A stretch of 64,000 nucleotides of DNA from positions 62,001-126,000 of the forward strand of contig JAIQGI010000001.1 of assembly GCA_020072565.1 (NCBI GenBank), read 5' to 3'. Of this stretch, positions 11,517 to 23,300 are shown piece by piece; the first letter of the stretch is position 1; every line of letters starts with the position of its first letter. Made by a program: the position numbers and the translations under genes. Under the pieces are notes generated by a model that did no database searches, was not told the DNA's origin, and saw only the letters and a list, made by a program, of their open reading frames with translations. Source of the stretch: Terriglobia bacterium. Lineage in GTDB: Bacteria > Acidobacteriota > UBA6911.

Positions 11517-11798
11517 TTAGGGTTCGTCCCTGGGTATGAAGCCACGCGCCCAGAGCGCTGCACGAGCTCGCGCCCGAGACTGCGGACTGATATAAAAGAA
11601 AGCACCCACTCTTCGAGAGCTGAAGAAAATCCCGCCGGTATATTGTTCCGGGACGACAGCATAATCCACCGCACCCGCATTCAGTGCGTCCTCAACAGCG
11701 CGCGCCTCCTTCAATCGCTTTGCCATGTAAATAAGTACAAGTTCCTGATCTCCGAAAAATTCCGGGTCGCGCAACATATCCACCCAATGATACCCCAT
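11517..11798 (-). CDS. Small uncharacterised protein
   Basis: A 93-residue frame, MGYHWVDMLRDPEFFGDQEL onward, with a regular charged helix (AKRLKEARAVEDALNAGAVDY) followed by VVPEQYTGGIFFSSRRVGAFFYI. This pattern, an address-like helix then a short beta region, resembles small proteins of the DUF2007 kind, but I do not assert membership. The start is unclear: ATG 11798 or ATG 11777, the latter with GGGTGG close upstream; the open frame extends to 11966. It is convergent with the HIT gene (54-base gap) and divergent from the repeat-protein gene at 11873. Protein-like composition supports a real gene; function unknown. Confidence 0.55.
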   Translation of the reverse strand: MGYHWVDMLRDPEFFGDQELVLIYMAKRLKEARAVEDALNAGAVDYAVVPEQYTGGIFFSSRRVGAFFYISPQSRARARAALWARGFIPRDEP

Positions 11799-11872
11799 GA
11801 AACCGAGTGGCGGGCGGCAATCGCGGGGGAATCTGACCGCAACCTCGCGAGGCGGGCCTTGAGTCGCAGAGA

Positions 11873-12280
11873 TTGAAAAAATGCGGCAAATCAGGCCCTG
11901 CTGCCGGTGGGCTGAGCCTCGGGACAGCTTACAGTGGAACGGCTGCGCAGCTCCAACCCGCAGCACGGGACAAGAAGCAGGACGCCAGGAATATCAAGCG
12001 GGACATCAGAGATCTGAAGCGGGACCGCAAAGATCTGCGAGCGGACAAGCGGGACATTCGCAATGACACGAAGGACCTCCGCGCCGATCGCAAGGATCTC
12101 AGGCAGGATATGAAAAACAAGGAGAATCCCGCTGACATCAAGGCGGATCGTCGCGATATCAGGAGCGACAAGAGAGACATCAGGAACGATGTCCGTGACA
12201 AGCGTCAGGATGTGCGTGACATCCGCCGCGACAGGCTGGATTTGAAGAAAGACCTCAAGGACCGCAAGCAGGACCGTTGA
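11873..12280 (+). CDS. Highly charged heptad-repeat protein
   Basis: A 135-residue frame starting at TTG. After a short N-terminal part with a small-residue stretch (LSLGTAYSGTAAQLQPA) that could be a weak signal peptide, nearly the whole protein is a seven-residue repeat of the form D-I/L-R/K-x-D-K/R-R/x, about 13 units, made almost only of Asp, Arg, Lys, Ile and Leu. A Pro-containing break (NKENPADIK) near the middle divides two arms. It should form long charged helices or a coiled coil. Similar KD/RD-repeat exported proteins occur in Acidobacteriota and Deltaproteobacteria without known function. The DNA repeats with a 21-base period. No strong ribosome-binding site precedes the TTG, so the start is uncertain. 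Confidence 0.6.
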   Translation: MKKCGKSGPAAGGLSLGTAYSGTAAQLQPAARDKKQDARNIKRDIRDLKRDRKDLRADKRDIRNDTKDLRADRKDLRQDMKNKENPADIKADRRDIRSDKRDIRNDVRDKRQDVRDIRRDRLDLKKDLKDRKQDR

Positions 12281-12740
12281 TCCGCGGACCCATCCGATCC
12301 CGCCTCCTCGTATGCGGCTGCGGTGCACATGAGTGCCACACGCCATCCGGAACTCGTGAGTTGCACCGGAGCCGCGCCCCCCGCTGCAAGAGCCGATGCG
12401 ACCGAATTCAGGAGCAACTCCGAGGAAACATCTCCCCAAAAACGGGCCCTTCCAATTTGCAAAACAGGCACGGTTTCCGCACCCGCATCGGGATTACCTC
12501 CGAAGGCCAGAGTGTCTCAAAACCCGCGCCAGTCGCTGGTTTCAGCGTCATCGTGCCGGAAATTTATTTTTGTTTTTTTTGGTTGCAAGCATCTAACCTG
12601 TGTGTTACTTTCACGCCCGTTGTTGGGTCGAAACGCTTCGCGCCACCCCAAGAGGGTTGGCAAATTGAAATCCCCTGAATTTGAAGTCTCGGGGGCAGTA
12701 GGAGAACAAGAAGTACCTGCTGCACGAGGGGGTGGTGCGC
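12281..12740. other. Long non-coding stretch upstream of dnaA
   Basis: No convincing gene; in particular rpmH/rnpA, which often neighbour dnaA, are not here. A T-rich patch at about 12550-12580 (tttatttttg then eight T) stands out from the GC-rich surroundings and could be an unwinding element or terminator. The remainder holds no motif I recognise. Confidence 0.5.
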
Positions 12741-12772
12741 TTTTCCACAGTTGTGGAAACACCTGTGGAAAT
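12741..12772. promoter_or_regulatory. Cluster of three DnaA-box-like sites upstream of dnaA
   Basis: TTTTCCACA (12741-12749, plus) and, on the minus strand, GTTTCCACA (12760-12752) and ATTTCCACA (12772-12764) match the DnaA-box consensus TTATCCACA with one or two changes. Three sites in 32 bases directly ahead of dnaA suggest autoregulation of dnaA or part of a bipartite origin. The stretch from 12790 to 12830 is AT-rich. Confidence 0.65.
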
Positions 12773-12840
12773 TTTGACACATCCAGCGGAGATCACCTAA
12801 TTCATCATAATCATCTATTCGTTTCTCCTAAGAGTGTCGT

Positions 12841-14157
12841 ATGGAAGTTTGGACCCAGGTGTTGTCCAGTGTCTGCAAGCGGGTCAACTCACAGTGTTTT
12901 GAAACCTGGTTTCGCCCGATCGTCTTCGATTACTGCGACGGCCACGCACTTCACCTTACCGTCCCCAACGAAAGCTTCAAGAAGTGGCTGCTGGAGAACT
13001 ACTCGGACGTGCTGCGTGAAGCGGTAAAGGAAGCTGCCCGCAGTCCGCTCCAGCTGAAGGTTTCCGTGGGAACCCCGCCGGCGAGTGAAACTCCGGTTGC
13101 AGCGAGCCAGGCGGCAGACGGCCCCGCCGGATCCTTCCCTCTCAACCCCAAATACACCTTTGATTCGTTTGTAGTGGGCTCCAGCAATCAATTCGCGCGC
13201 GCTGCGGCCCTGGCTGTGGCAGAACAGCCTTCGAAGGCGTATAACCCGTTATACATTTACGGTGGTGTGGGGTTGGGCAAAACCCACCTCATGCATGCCA
13301 TCGGGCACTTCATCCAGAGCAAGGCTCCCAGGCTGCACCTCAGTTACATGTCCTCGGAGCGGTTCATGAACGAGCTCGTCAACTCAATTCGATTTGACCG
13401 CACCAGCCAGTTCCGGGAGAAGTATCGCAACATCGATATCCTGCTTATGGATGACATCCAATTCATGGCGGGCAAGGAACGCACGCAGGAAGAGTTCTTT
13501 CACACGTTCAACGCGCTCTACGACGCACAGAAGCAGATCGTGATCAGCAGTGACTGTCCGCCGCGAGAAATCCCCACGATCGAAGAGCGGTTGCACTCCC
13601 GCTTCGAGTGGGGCCTGATAGCGGACATTCAGCCGCCCGATCTCGAGACCAAGATCGCGATCCTCAGAAAGAAGGCGGAGTCGGACCTCGTGGCGCTGCC
13701 AGACTCGGTCGCGGTCTATGTGGCCAGCAGCATCCGCTCCAACATCCGGGAACTCGAGGGGGCTCTGATCCGTCTCACCGCCCGCGCTTCTCTCGACGGC
13801 ATGGACGCCTCGGAGATCGACATCAGCTACGCCAGGGAGGTCCTCAAGGACCTCGTAAAGGACGACCGGCGTTCGATCACCTCGGAGATGGTCATCCGCG
13901 CCGTCGCCGGCTATTTCGGCCTGAAACCCACGCAACTCAAATCAAAAAACAACGCCCGTCGCATTTCGCAGCCGCGGCAGATCGCCATGTACATCTGCAA
14001 GGAAGTCACGGGGCTGTCCCTGCCCCAGATCGGCAAGGATTTCGGCGGCAAGCATCACACCACGGTACTGCATTCGATTCGCAAGATCGAGGAGCAAAAA
14101 AAGAAAGACTCCGAAATCGCCGCCGCCCTCACCAAGATCCTGCCCTCGTTCCGCTGA
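12841..14157 (+). CDS. dnaA: Chromosomal replication initiator protein DnaA
   Basis: DnaA binds the origin as an ATP-bound oligomer and opens it. The 438-residue protein has all four domains: domain I (1-70; WTQVLSSVCKRVN...FETWFRPI), a short linker (about 75-100), the AAA+ domain III with Walker A GGVGLGKTHL at 141-150 and Walker B LLMDDIQF near 200-207, and the DNA-binding domain IV with the signature LPQIGKDFGGKHHTTVLHS. ATG 12841 matches the family N-terminus; the leader has only a weak CTAAGAG ribosome-binding site. It heads the dnaA-dnaN-recF-gyrB-gyrA series. Confidence 0.98.
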   Translation: MEVWTQVLSSVCKRVNSQCFETWFRPIVFDYCDGHALHLTVPNESFKKWLLENYSDVLREAVKEAARSPLQLKVSVGTPPASETPVAASQAADGPAGSFPLNPKYTFDSFVVGSSNQFARAAALAVAEQPSKAYNPLYIYGGVGLGKTHLMHAIGHFIQSKAPRLHLSYMSSERFMNELVNSIRFDRTSQFREKYRNIDILLMDDIQFMAGKERTQEEFFHTFNALYDAQKQIVISSDCPPREIPTIEERLHSRFEWGLIADIQPPDLETKIAILRKKAESDLVALPDSVAVYVASSIRSNIRELEGALIRLTARASLDGMDASEIDISYAREVLKDLVKDDRRSITSEMVIRAVAGYFGLKPTQLKSKNNARRISQPRQIAMYICKEVTGLSLPQIGKDFGGKHHTTVLHSIRKIEEQKKKDSEIAAALTKILPSFR

Positions 14158-14531
14158 TTCAAAACCTCATCGTTTGGCACAGGAAGATCAACAGGCTAAT
14201 TGGTTTGACACGTAAGATTAGCGTTCTTATTCACACGGGTACCGCCGCAAATCCTGTGGATTGCCGCATGGTTCGATGTTTTCCACAAATCAGGACCCAT
14301 TTCCTCAGCGTGCCTTTTTTTAATCCAATCTTCAGCTCGTTCGGAAATTTCGTCTTAGCCCTCTTTTCAACAGATTCACCGGCCCTACTATTTCTTCTAG
14401 TAAAGATGTAATCTATTAATCTTCAGAAAAGGAAAAAATCGGCGCTTGGACTCAACTTCAAGGTCGCGCTGCCGGCTGGTTTTGTTTATAATCGCTTCCT
14501 TTGCAGTTTCTTCTCCAAGGAGCAGGGTTTC
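14158..14531. other. dnaA-dnaN intergenic region, candidate oriC
   Basis: A 374-base gene-free stretch with two DnaA-box-like sites: CAATCCACA on the minus strand (14263-14255) and TTTTCCACA on the plus strand (14279-14287). They are followed by DNA that is AT-rich for this genome (about 14310-14450, including a T-run near 14315-14321). The dnaA-dnaN gap is the classical oriC position in many bacteria. A TATAAT at 14487-14492 may be the -10 of a dnaN promoter; no matching -35 is obvious. Confidence 0.55.
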
Positions 14532-15641
14532 ATGGAATTCACGGTTGAAAGAAATTTGCTGTTGAATGAGTTGAACCTCGTTCAGGGAGTGATCGAGAAA
14601 AAAAGCACGATTCCGATTCTCTCGAATATTTTGCTGGAAGCATCGGGAAACGGGCTCGGAATTGCCGCGACGGATCTGGATGTCAGCATCTGCTGCGGCT
14701 GTGCGGCGGAAGTGCATGCGCCCGGCACCCTGACGGTCTCGGCGCGGCGGCTTTTCGACATTGTGCGTCTGCTCCCTGAAGAATCCGAGATCCACTGCAC
14801 TCTGCTCGAAAACGACTGGGTGAAATTGAAGGCGGGGAGGTCGGAGTACAAAGTGGTGGGCCTGCCTCGTGAAAACTTTCCATCCATACCGCAGACGCCG
14901 GCGGCAGGGATCCCTCTCCCGGGAAACGACCTGAGGGCCATGATCCTGCGCACCATGTTTGCGATCACCCAGGAAGAGTCCCGCTATTCGCTGAACGGCG
15001 CGCTTCTTGTTCTCGGCCCGCACGAGATGCGCATGGTAGCCACGGACGGCCACCGACTGGCATTGGTAACCAAGACGGTGGAGATCGAGACCGGCGAAGC
15101 TGAAATTCGTGCTCTGATCCCACGCAAGACCCTGGTGGAAATCCTCAGGCTCATCGGGGACGCGGAGTTGCCGGTCGAGTTCGGGAGGGATGAGAATCAC
15201 ATCTTTTTCTCCGTCGGGGGCAAAAAGCTGATCTCCAGGGTTCTCGCCGGCCAGTTTCCAAACTACGAAATGGTGGTTCCGCGCGACAACGACAAGCGTA
15301 TTGTCGCGCCCAGCCGCACGCTCGCGGAAGGGATCCGCAGAGCGGCGGTGATGTCCGACGAAAAGCTGCGCGCCGTGCGGCTCGCCTTCAGCCGGGGTGT
15401 GGCCGAGATCACCGCCAGCAGCGCCGATGCCGGAGAGGCTCACGAACAGGTCGAGGTCGAGTACGAAGGCGCCGAAATCAGCATCGGATTCAATCCCCAG
15501 TACCTGCTGGACTTCCTGGGCGCCTGCGAATCGGATACCATAAACATCCTGGTCAAGGATTCCGAGACGCAGGGAATGCTCGCACCGGTGGGCCCGACGG
15601 AATTGGATTACCGTTATGTCGTCATGCCCATGAAGTTTTAA
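14532..15641 (+). CDS. dnaN: DNA polymerase III subunit beta (sliding clamp)
   Basis: The beta clamp is a ring-shaped dimer that tethers DNA polymerase III and many repair proteins to DNA. The 369-residue length is normal; three clamp domains are recognisable, beginning MEFTVERNLLLNELNLVQGV, then the central part with NGALLVLG and ATDGHRLAL, and the C-terminus ending ELDYRYVVMPMKF, which matches the family C-terminal MPMR/K motif. AAGGAG lies about 10 bases before the ATG. recF begins only two bases after the stop. Confidence 0.98.
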   Translation: MEFTVERNLLLNELNLVQGVIEKKSTIPILSNILLEASGNGLGIAATDLDVSICCGCAAEVHAPGTLTVSARRLFDIVRLLPEESEIHCTLLENDWVKLKAGRSEYKVVGLPRENFPSIPQTPAAGIPLPGNDLRAMILRTMFAITQEESRYSLNGALLVLGPHEMRMVATDGHRLALVTKTVEIETGEAEIRALIPRKTLVEILRLIGDAELPVEFGRDENHIFFSVGGKKLISRVLAGQFPNYEMVVPRDNDKRIVAPSRTLAEGIRRAAVMSDEKLRAVRLAFSRGVAEITASSADAGEAHEQVEVEYEGAEISIGFNPQYLLDFLGACESDTINILVKDSETQGMLAPVGPTELDYRYVVMPMKF

Positions 15642-15643
15642 AT

Positions 15644-16750
15644 GTGCAGGTACTCAATCTCCGCCTCTATCAGTACCGCAACTTCGACCTGCAGGAGATT
15701 GAGTTTTGCCCTGGCACGAACCTCCTGTACGGACAGAACGGGCAGGGCAAGACAAACCTCCTCGAGGCGATCTACCTGCTTGGTTACGGCAGGAGTTTCC
15801 GAACCGCGACCCCGAGAGACTGCATCCAGCACGGCCGGCAGGAATGCCGTCTGGAAGGAAAAATCCAACACGGTACCACGACGCGGGATCTGGGGATCTC
15901 GATCTCCCTGGCGGAAGAAAAGCAGCTGCTGCTCTACCGCAAGCCGGTGGGATGGACTGAATTCATCGGCAACCTCCACACCCTGGCCTTTACCCAGGAA
16001 CACATGAAGGTGGTTCGCGGCGGGCCCGTCGAGCGACGGGCGTTTCTTGATCGCGCCATGATCACTGCGTACCCCGGGCACATGCAGCGCCTGGCAGCTT
16101 ACAACAGAGCGCTGCGGCAGAGGAATCATCTCCTTGGGACCATGCGGAAGAGCGCCGGAAAAACGGAGCGTGAGTTGCTCGAGAGCTGGGACGAAAAGCT
16201 GGCCCGGGAGGGGAGCCGGATTCTCTGGAACCGGCGCCGCTACATCGAGGAAATGAGCAGGGAACTCGTAAATCCGCTTTGCCGCACGGAATCGCTCGAA
16301 ATCAGATATTCATCGATCGCCGCAGCGACCGACGCCGGCGCAGAGGAGATCGAGGGCTACTTCCGGCAGAGCCTCAGGAAGGCTAGGAGCATCGACGAGA
16401 GCAAAGGTTTTACCACCGTCGGCCCTCACCGGGACGACCTGATGCTCATGCTGGATGGAAAACCTCTGGCCGACTTCGGCTCCGCGGGACAACAGCGCAG
16501 TTGCCTGCTGGCGCTCTATTTCGTTCAAATGGAGATTCACCGCAGGATTTGCGGATTCTATCCTGTCTTCCTCATGGACGACGTGGAAGCCGAATTGGAC
16601 AACGAACGACTGCAGGCGTTTCTGGATCACTTATCCCGGCGCACCCAGACTTTCCTGACGACGGCAAAGGAGCAGGTCCTTCCGCGCCTCGACGCTTACG
16701 CCTGCCGCTTGCGTGTGCACGCAGGCAAAGTCGACCCCGACAATTCCTGA
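15644..16750 (+). CDS. recF: DNA replication and repair protein RecF
   Basis: RecF is an SMC-like ATPase that, with RecO and RecR, loads RecA at single-strand gaps. The 368-residue product begins MQVLNLRLYQYRNFD, has Walker A GQNGQGKTNLL at 30-40, the RecF signature around FGSAGQQRSCLLALYF near 275-290 (ABC-type signature) and Walker B PVFLMDDVEAELD. The start is GTG at 15644, two bases after the dnaN stop, so translation is probably coupled. It keeps the order dnaN-recF-gyrB. Confidence 0.96.
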   Translation: MQVLNLRLYQYRNFDLQEIEFCPGTNLLYGQNGQGKTNLLEAIYLLGYGRSFRTATPRDCIQHGRQECRLEGKIQHGTTTRDLGISISLAEEKQLLLYRKPVGWTEFIGNLHTLAFTQEHMKVVRGGPVERRAFLDRAMITAYPGHMQRLAAYNRALRQRNHLLGTMRKSAGKTERELLESWDEKLAREGSRILWNRRRYIEEMSRELVNPLCRTESLEIRYSSIAAATDAGAEEIEGYFRQSLRKARSIDESKGFTTVGPHRDDLMLMLDGKPLADFGSAGQQRSCLLALYFVQMEIHRRICGFYPVFLMDDVEAELDNERLQAFLDHLSRRTQTFLTTAKEQVLPRLDAYACRLRVHAGKVDPDNS

Positions 16751-16763
16751 AAATGAACCGCCG

Positions 16764-16780
16764 GGACGACAAAAACGTCC
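16764..16780 (+). terminator. Small hairpin after recF
   Basis: GGACG (16764-16768) pairs with CGTCC (16776-16780) across a seven-base A-rich loop. There is no T-tract after it, so its value as a terminator is doubtful. Confidence 0.25.
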
Positions 16781-16925
16781 GTGGGCTCTCCACCTTCTCG
16801 ATGGTTTTTAAAGGAACCGTGGTTTGATCTGGGGCGGGCTTCGAGCTCAACAGAAAACCGTTTGTTATCAATAAGATATAAAGTTTGCTACCAGCCGATT
16901 TCCATAGTTTTTTTGTGCCGCTTCG

Positions 16926-16934
16926 TGGTATAAT
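16926..16934 (+). promoter_or_regulatory. Extended -10 promoter for gyrB
   Basis: TGGTATAAT at 16926-16934 is a perfect TATAAT with TGn extension. The upstream DNA is A/T-rich with no clear -35. It would give a gyrB leader of about 80 bases. Confidence 0.6.
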
Positions 16935-16969
16935 TTGGGGTTCGAGTATTCGGCAATAAGTTGTTATAA

Positions 16970-19501
<2,532 letters not shown>

Positions 19502-19509
19502 TTTCCTCT

Positions 19510-21969
19510 ATGAATCCGGCATTGGAGCAGACCCCGGTAAATCTGATTGACGAGATGCGCAAGTCCTACCTGGACTATGCGATGAGCGTCATCATCGGCA
19601 GGGCCCTGCCCGACGCCCGCGACGGACTCAAACCCGTGCATCGCCGCGTGCTGTATGCGATGCATGATCTCGGAAACACTTACAACAAGGCCTACAAGAA
19701 GTCGGCGCGCATCGTCGGCGACGTCATCGGCAAATATCATCCGCACGGCGACACGGCGGTCTATGACACGATCGTGCGGCTGGTTCAGGAATTTTCCATA
19801 CGCTATCCCCTGATCGACGGGCAGGGCAACTTCGGCTCGGTCGACGGAGACAACGCCGCCGCCATGCGCTACACCGAGATCCGGATGGCGCGCATAACGG
19901 ACGAACTGCTGGCGGACATCGAAAAGGAAACCGTCGACTTCGGTCCCAACTACGACGGGTCGCTGTCGGAACCTCTGGTCTTGCCGGCCAAGTTTCCGAA
20001 TCTGCTCGTGAACGGATCCTCCGGGATTGCCGTCGGCATGGCGACCAACATTCCACCCCACAACCTGGCGGAGATCATCAACGCGACCATCCTGTTGATC
20101 GAGAATCCGCAGGCCACATTGGGTCAGTTGATGGCCCTGGTGCCGGGCCCCGATTTTCCGACGGCCGGCTTTATCTACGGCCGATCCGGGATACGGTCCG
20201 CCTACCACAGCGGTCGCGGCATCATCATCATGCGGGCTCGGGCCGCCATTGAACACCTGGGACGCGACCGCGAGGCGATCATCGTGACGGAGATTCCCTT
20301 CCAGACCAACAAGGCCAGGCTGATCGAGCGCATCGCCGAGCTGGTCCGGGACAAGAAGCTGGAAGGCGTCGCGGATCTCAGGGACGAATCCGACCGGGAA
20401 GGAATGCGGATCGTCATCGAGATCAAGAAAGACCAGCCGGCCCAGGTCGTGCTGAATAACCTCTACAAGATGACCCCGATGCAATCCAGCTTCGGCATCA
20501 TCCTGCTGGCGATCGTCAATAACCAGCCCCGCATCCTGTCGCTGGCAGAAGCCCTGACCTGCTTCATCGACCATCGCAAGGACGTGGTCCGGCGCAGGAC
20601 AATTTTCGAACTGGGCAAGGCGGAAGCACGCCTGCACATCCTGGACGGCCTCCGGCGCGCCCTCGACATCATAGACGCGATCATCACTCTGATCCGAGCA
20701 TCCAAGGAACCGGCTGTCGCCAAAGAAGGCCTGATGACGCAGTTCCAGTTCAGCGAGCTCCAGGCGCAGGCCATTCTCGACATGCGCCTCCAGCGGCTGA
20801 CCGGACTGGAGCGGGAGAAAATCTATGCCGAGTACGAGGAGATCCTGAAACTTATCGCCCGTCTCAAGGAGATCCTGGCCAGCGAGCATGTCCTCAAGGG
20901 AGTGATCGTCGACGAACTCAAGGAATTGCAGAAGGCCTATGGTGATGAACGGCGCACCGAGATCGTGGACGAGGAAGCCGAGATTACGCTGGAAGACCTG
21001 ATTGCCGTGGAGGATGTGGTGATTACTGTCACCCATTCCGGCTACATCAAGCGCACCAACGCCTCGCTGTATCACTCCCAGGGAAGGGGCGGCAAAGGCC
21101 GCATCGGCATGACCACGCGCGAGGAGGACTTCATCGATCATGTCTTCGTCGCCTCGACGCACAGCTACCTCCTCATTTTCACCAACCAGGGACGCGTCTA
21201 CTGGCTGAAGGTATATGAAATCCCCGATGTGGGGACGGCGGGAAAAGGCAAGGCGATCGTCAACCTGGTCAACATGTCCAAGGAGGAAAAGATCGCGGAC
21301 ATCGTCTCGGTCAAAGAATTCGACGTGGACCGGTACGTCGTGATGGCGACCCGCGACGGCATCGTCAAGAAAACGGCGCTGAGCGAATACTCCAACCCGC
21401 GCAGTTCCGGAATCATTGCCATCACCGTGCCGGAAGATGATGAACTGATCGGGTGTCAGTTGACTGACGGGTCCTATGACATCTTGCTCGCGACGCGCAA
21501 GGGCAAGTCGATCCGCTTTTCGGAGAAGGACGTCCGCGAGATGGGCAGAACCGCGCGCGGCGTGATCGGAATTCGGCTGGCGCAGGGCGACAGGGTTGTG
21601 GCGATGTCGGCTCTCGCCGGCGACGGCCAGTTCCTGACCGTCACAGAAAAGGGATTCGGCAAAAGGACCGGGGTGGACGAGTACCCGCGGCAGGGGCGGG
21701 GCGGATCGGGTGTGATCAATATCCGGGTCGGTGAAAAGAACGGCGAGGTGGTCAATACCTGTCATGTCCACGAAGACGCCTGCGTCATGTTGATCACGGC
21801 CCAAGGGAAACTGATCAAGCTCTATGTCGACCAGATCCGCAACACGCAGAGCCGGGCCGCCCTCGGCGTCAAGTGCATCGACCTGGAGGAAGGAGACGTC
21901 GTAGCCAGCGTGACCGTGGTTGCGGGAGAGGAGTCGGAGGAGCCTGGGAATGAGAGCGCGCCCTTGTGA
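19510..21969 (+). CDS. gyrA: DNA gyrase subunit A
   Basis: The DNA breakage-reunion subunit of gyrase. The 819-residue protein has the catalytic tyrosine at 121 ([11 protein letters not shown]) and the quinolone-determining region [15 protein letters not shown], in which the position equal to E. coli Ser83 is threonine (residue 82) and Asp87 is conserved. The C-terminal DNA-wrapping beta-pinwheel has a GyrA-box variant SQGRGGKG near residue 525, which separates gyrase from topoisomerase IV. The acidic C-terminal tail overlaps the start of the next gene by 20 bases. Confidence 0.98.
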   Translation: MNPALEQTPVNLIDEMRKSYLDYAMSVIIGRALPDARDGLKPVHRRVLYAMHDLGNTYNKAYKKSARIVGDVIGKYHPHGDTAVYDTIVRLVQEFSIRYPLIDGQGNFGSVDGDNAAAMRYTEIRMARITDELLADIEKETVDFGPNYDGSLSEPLVLPAKFPNLLVNGSSGIAVGMATNIPPHNLAEIINATILLIENPQATLGQLMALVPGPDFPTAGFIYGRSGIRSAYHSGRGIIIMRARAAIEHLGRDREAIIVTEIPFQTNKARLIERIAELVRDKKLEGVADLRDESDREGMRIVIEIKKDQPAQVVLNNLYKMTPMQSSFGIILLAIVNNQPRILSLAEALTCFIDHRKDVVRRRTIFELGKAEARLHILDGLRRALDIIDAIITLIRASKEPAVAKEGLMTQFQFSELQAQAILDMRLQRLTGLEREKIYAEYEEILKLIARLKEILASEHVLKGVIVDELKELQKAYGDERRTEIVDEEAEITLEDLIAVEDVVITVTHSGYIKRTNASLYHSQGRGGKGRIGMTTREEDFIDHVFVASTHSYLLIFTNQGRVYWLKVYEIPDVGTAGKGKAIVNLVNMSKEEKIADIVSVKEFDVDRYVVMATRDGIVKKTALSEYSNPRSSGIIAITVPEDDELIGCQLTDGSYDILLATRKGKSIRFSEKDVREMGRTARGVIGIRLAQGDRVVAMSALAGDGQFLTVTEKGFGKRTGVDEYPRQGRGGSGVINIRVGEKNGEVVNTCHVHEDACVMLITAQGKLIKLYVDQIRNTQSRAALGVKCIDLEEGDVVASVTVVAGEESEEPGNESAPL

Positions 21970-22876
21970 TCGGAGCCGGATAATTGCCTGGTGCCTGCTC
22001 CTGGCCCCCGGTCTTCTTGCCGGCTGCATCTCCAGCTCGCGCCAGCTTCTGGACCAGGCGGAGGCGAGCTGGCGCAAGGGGCGCTACTACGAGGCCATCC
22101 AGGCCGACGAGGACCTCTACAGGCTCGAGCGGCGCGGCAGGTATGCCCCGCGTGCCCTTCTCAACATAGGCAATATCTACTATCTCAATCTGCGCAAGAT
22201 CCCACAGGCGATCGAATTCTACGACAGGCTTACCCAGGAATTCCCCGATCGTCCGGAGGCACTCCGGGCGCGCCGCCAACTGGCCTCCATCTACGCCAAC
22301 GAGTTCATCGATCTGGACCAGGCTATAGCTCAGTACGACAAGCTCCTCGCCGCGGAGAGTCTTGATGATCGCCCGGAGATTCTGTTTCAGCGTGCCAACG
22401 CTTACTTTAAGAAAGGAGACTATGATCGCGCCCTGCGCGAGCTGCACGGCCTCGAAGAATCCGGCATCAAAGACCAGCTCGCCGCCCAGGTGTCGCTCAA
22501 GATCGGCAATATCTACCAGGTTCAAAAGAGGTTTCATGATGCCATCGAACCGTTCCGCAAAGTGCTCTCGGCGAGCTGCGCGGAGTGCTCGGAGAGCCGG
22601 CGGCGCGCGATCCTCAATCTGGCGGAGACCTACGAAAATCTCTTCGATTTCGACAACGCCATCGAAACGATCCGCAAGCTGGATGAGACCCCCGAGAACG
22701 AGCGGTACCTCCGCAGCGAGGTTGAGCGCCTGAGCAGGAAACGCAAGGAAGTCGAGAAAGGCCGTGCGGCGGACTGGGACCGCCCCCGAGTGAACCCGGG
22801 TGCAACCGGCACACCCAGGGCGCCCGTGCGTCAACCCGAAACGCCTCCGAACAAGAAGGAGAATTTTGGACTTTAG
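21950..22876 (+). CDS. TPR-repeat outer-membrane-type lipoprotein
   Basis: A 308-residue lipoprotein with signal peptide and lipobox LLAGC (Cys about 26), followed by roughly six tetratricopeptide repeats (for example [40 protein letters not shown] and [19 protein letters not shown]). The layout recalls BamD/YfiO-like assembly lipoproteins, but with more repeats and a basic, proline-rich C-terminal tail, so I give no specific function. ATG 21950 has GGAGGAG eight bases upstream and overlaps gyrA by 20 bases, implying coupled translation; the frame could also be entered at 21920 without a good ribosome-binding site. Confidence 0.85.
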   Translation: MRARPCDRSRIIAWCLLLAPGLLAGCISSSRQLLDQAEASWRKGRYYEAIQADEDLYRLERRGRYAPRALLNIGNIYYLNLRKIPQAIEFYDRLTQEFPDRPEALRARRQLASIYANEFIDLDQAIAQYDKLLAAESLDDRPEILFQRANAYFKKGDYDRALRELHGLEESGIKDQLAAQVSLKIGNIYQVQKRFHDAIEPFRKVLSASCAECSESRRRAILNLAETYENLFDFDNAIETIRKLDETPENERYLRSEVERLSRKRKEVEKGRAADWDRPRVNPGATGTPRAPVRQPETPPNKKENFGL

Positions 22877-22948
22877 ATTTTGGATACTGATGTCAGTCCT
22901 GTTCTCATGAATCGAAAAATCCCAAATCCGCCATCCAAATCCAAAATC
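22876..22948. repeat. Inverted repeat after the TPR lipoprotein gene
   Basis: GATTTTGGAT (22876-22885) and ATCCAAAATC (22939-22948) are perfect inverted copies, with further partial copies (cccaaatcc, atccaaat) between them. It may act as a terminator; this kind of A/T-rich simple inverted repeat is also seen as a dispersed intergenic element in environmental genomes. Confidence 0.45.
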
Positions 22949-23084
22949 CCAAAATAGTCGCGCTGCAGACCTTTTCATAGCCTGGGCACAGCCGTATAAT
23001 TAATCGGTTGAGGCAGTTGTGGCTTGACAGCCACCGGCAGGGAGAGTAAGGTATGCCGTCGTTATGGGAAGGAGGTGTTTAGGC

Positions 23085-23282
23085 TTGGCGGAAGTCATCG
23101 TCAACGAAGGCGAATCACTCGAAAGCGCACTGCGGCGCTTCAAGCGCAAAGTTCAGCAGGAAGACATCATCAAGGATGTCAAGAAGCACTCGTTCTATCT
23201 TAAGCCCGGCGAAAAGAAACGCATCAAGCAGGCACTCGCCCGCAAGCGGCTGCGCAAGAAAATGCGCGGAATGCGCGGCTGA
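23085..23282 (+). CDS. rpsU: 30S ribosomal protein S21
   Basis: S21 is a small basic protein needed for initiation on many mRNAs. The 65-residue product, read from TTG 23085, is (M)AEVIVNEGESLESALRRFK followed by the basic tail ending RLRKKMRGMRG. A perfect AAGGAGGT (23069-23076) sits upstream at good spacing, which decides for TTG over the in-frame upstream start at 23064. The family length (about 60-70 residues) agrees. Confidence 0.95.
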   Translation: MAEVIVNEGESLESALRRFKRKVQQEDIIKDVKKHSFYLKPGEKKRIKQALARKRLRKKMRGMRG

Positions 23283-23300
23283 CGCAGCAAAGAGATACGG

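Noticed and set aside
12281-12740. Possible rpmH/rnpA genes upstream of dnaA
   Set aside because: No frame on either strand encodes the basic L34 or RNase P protein sequence.
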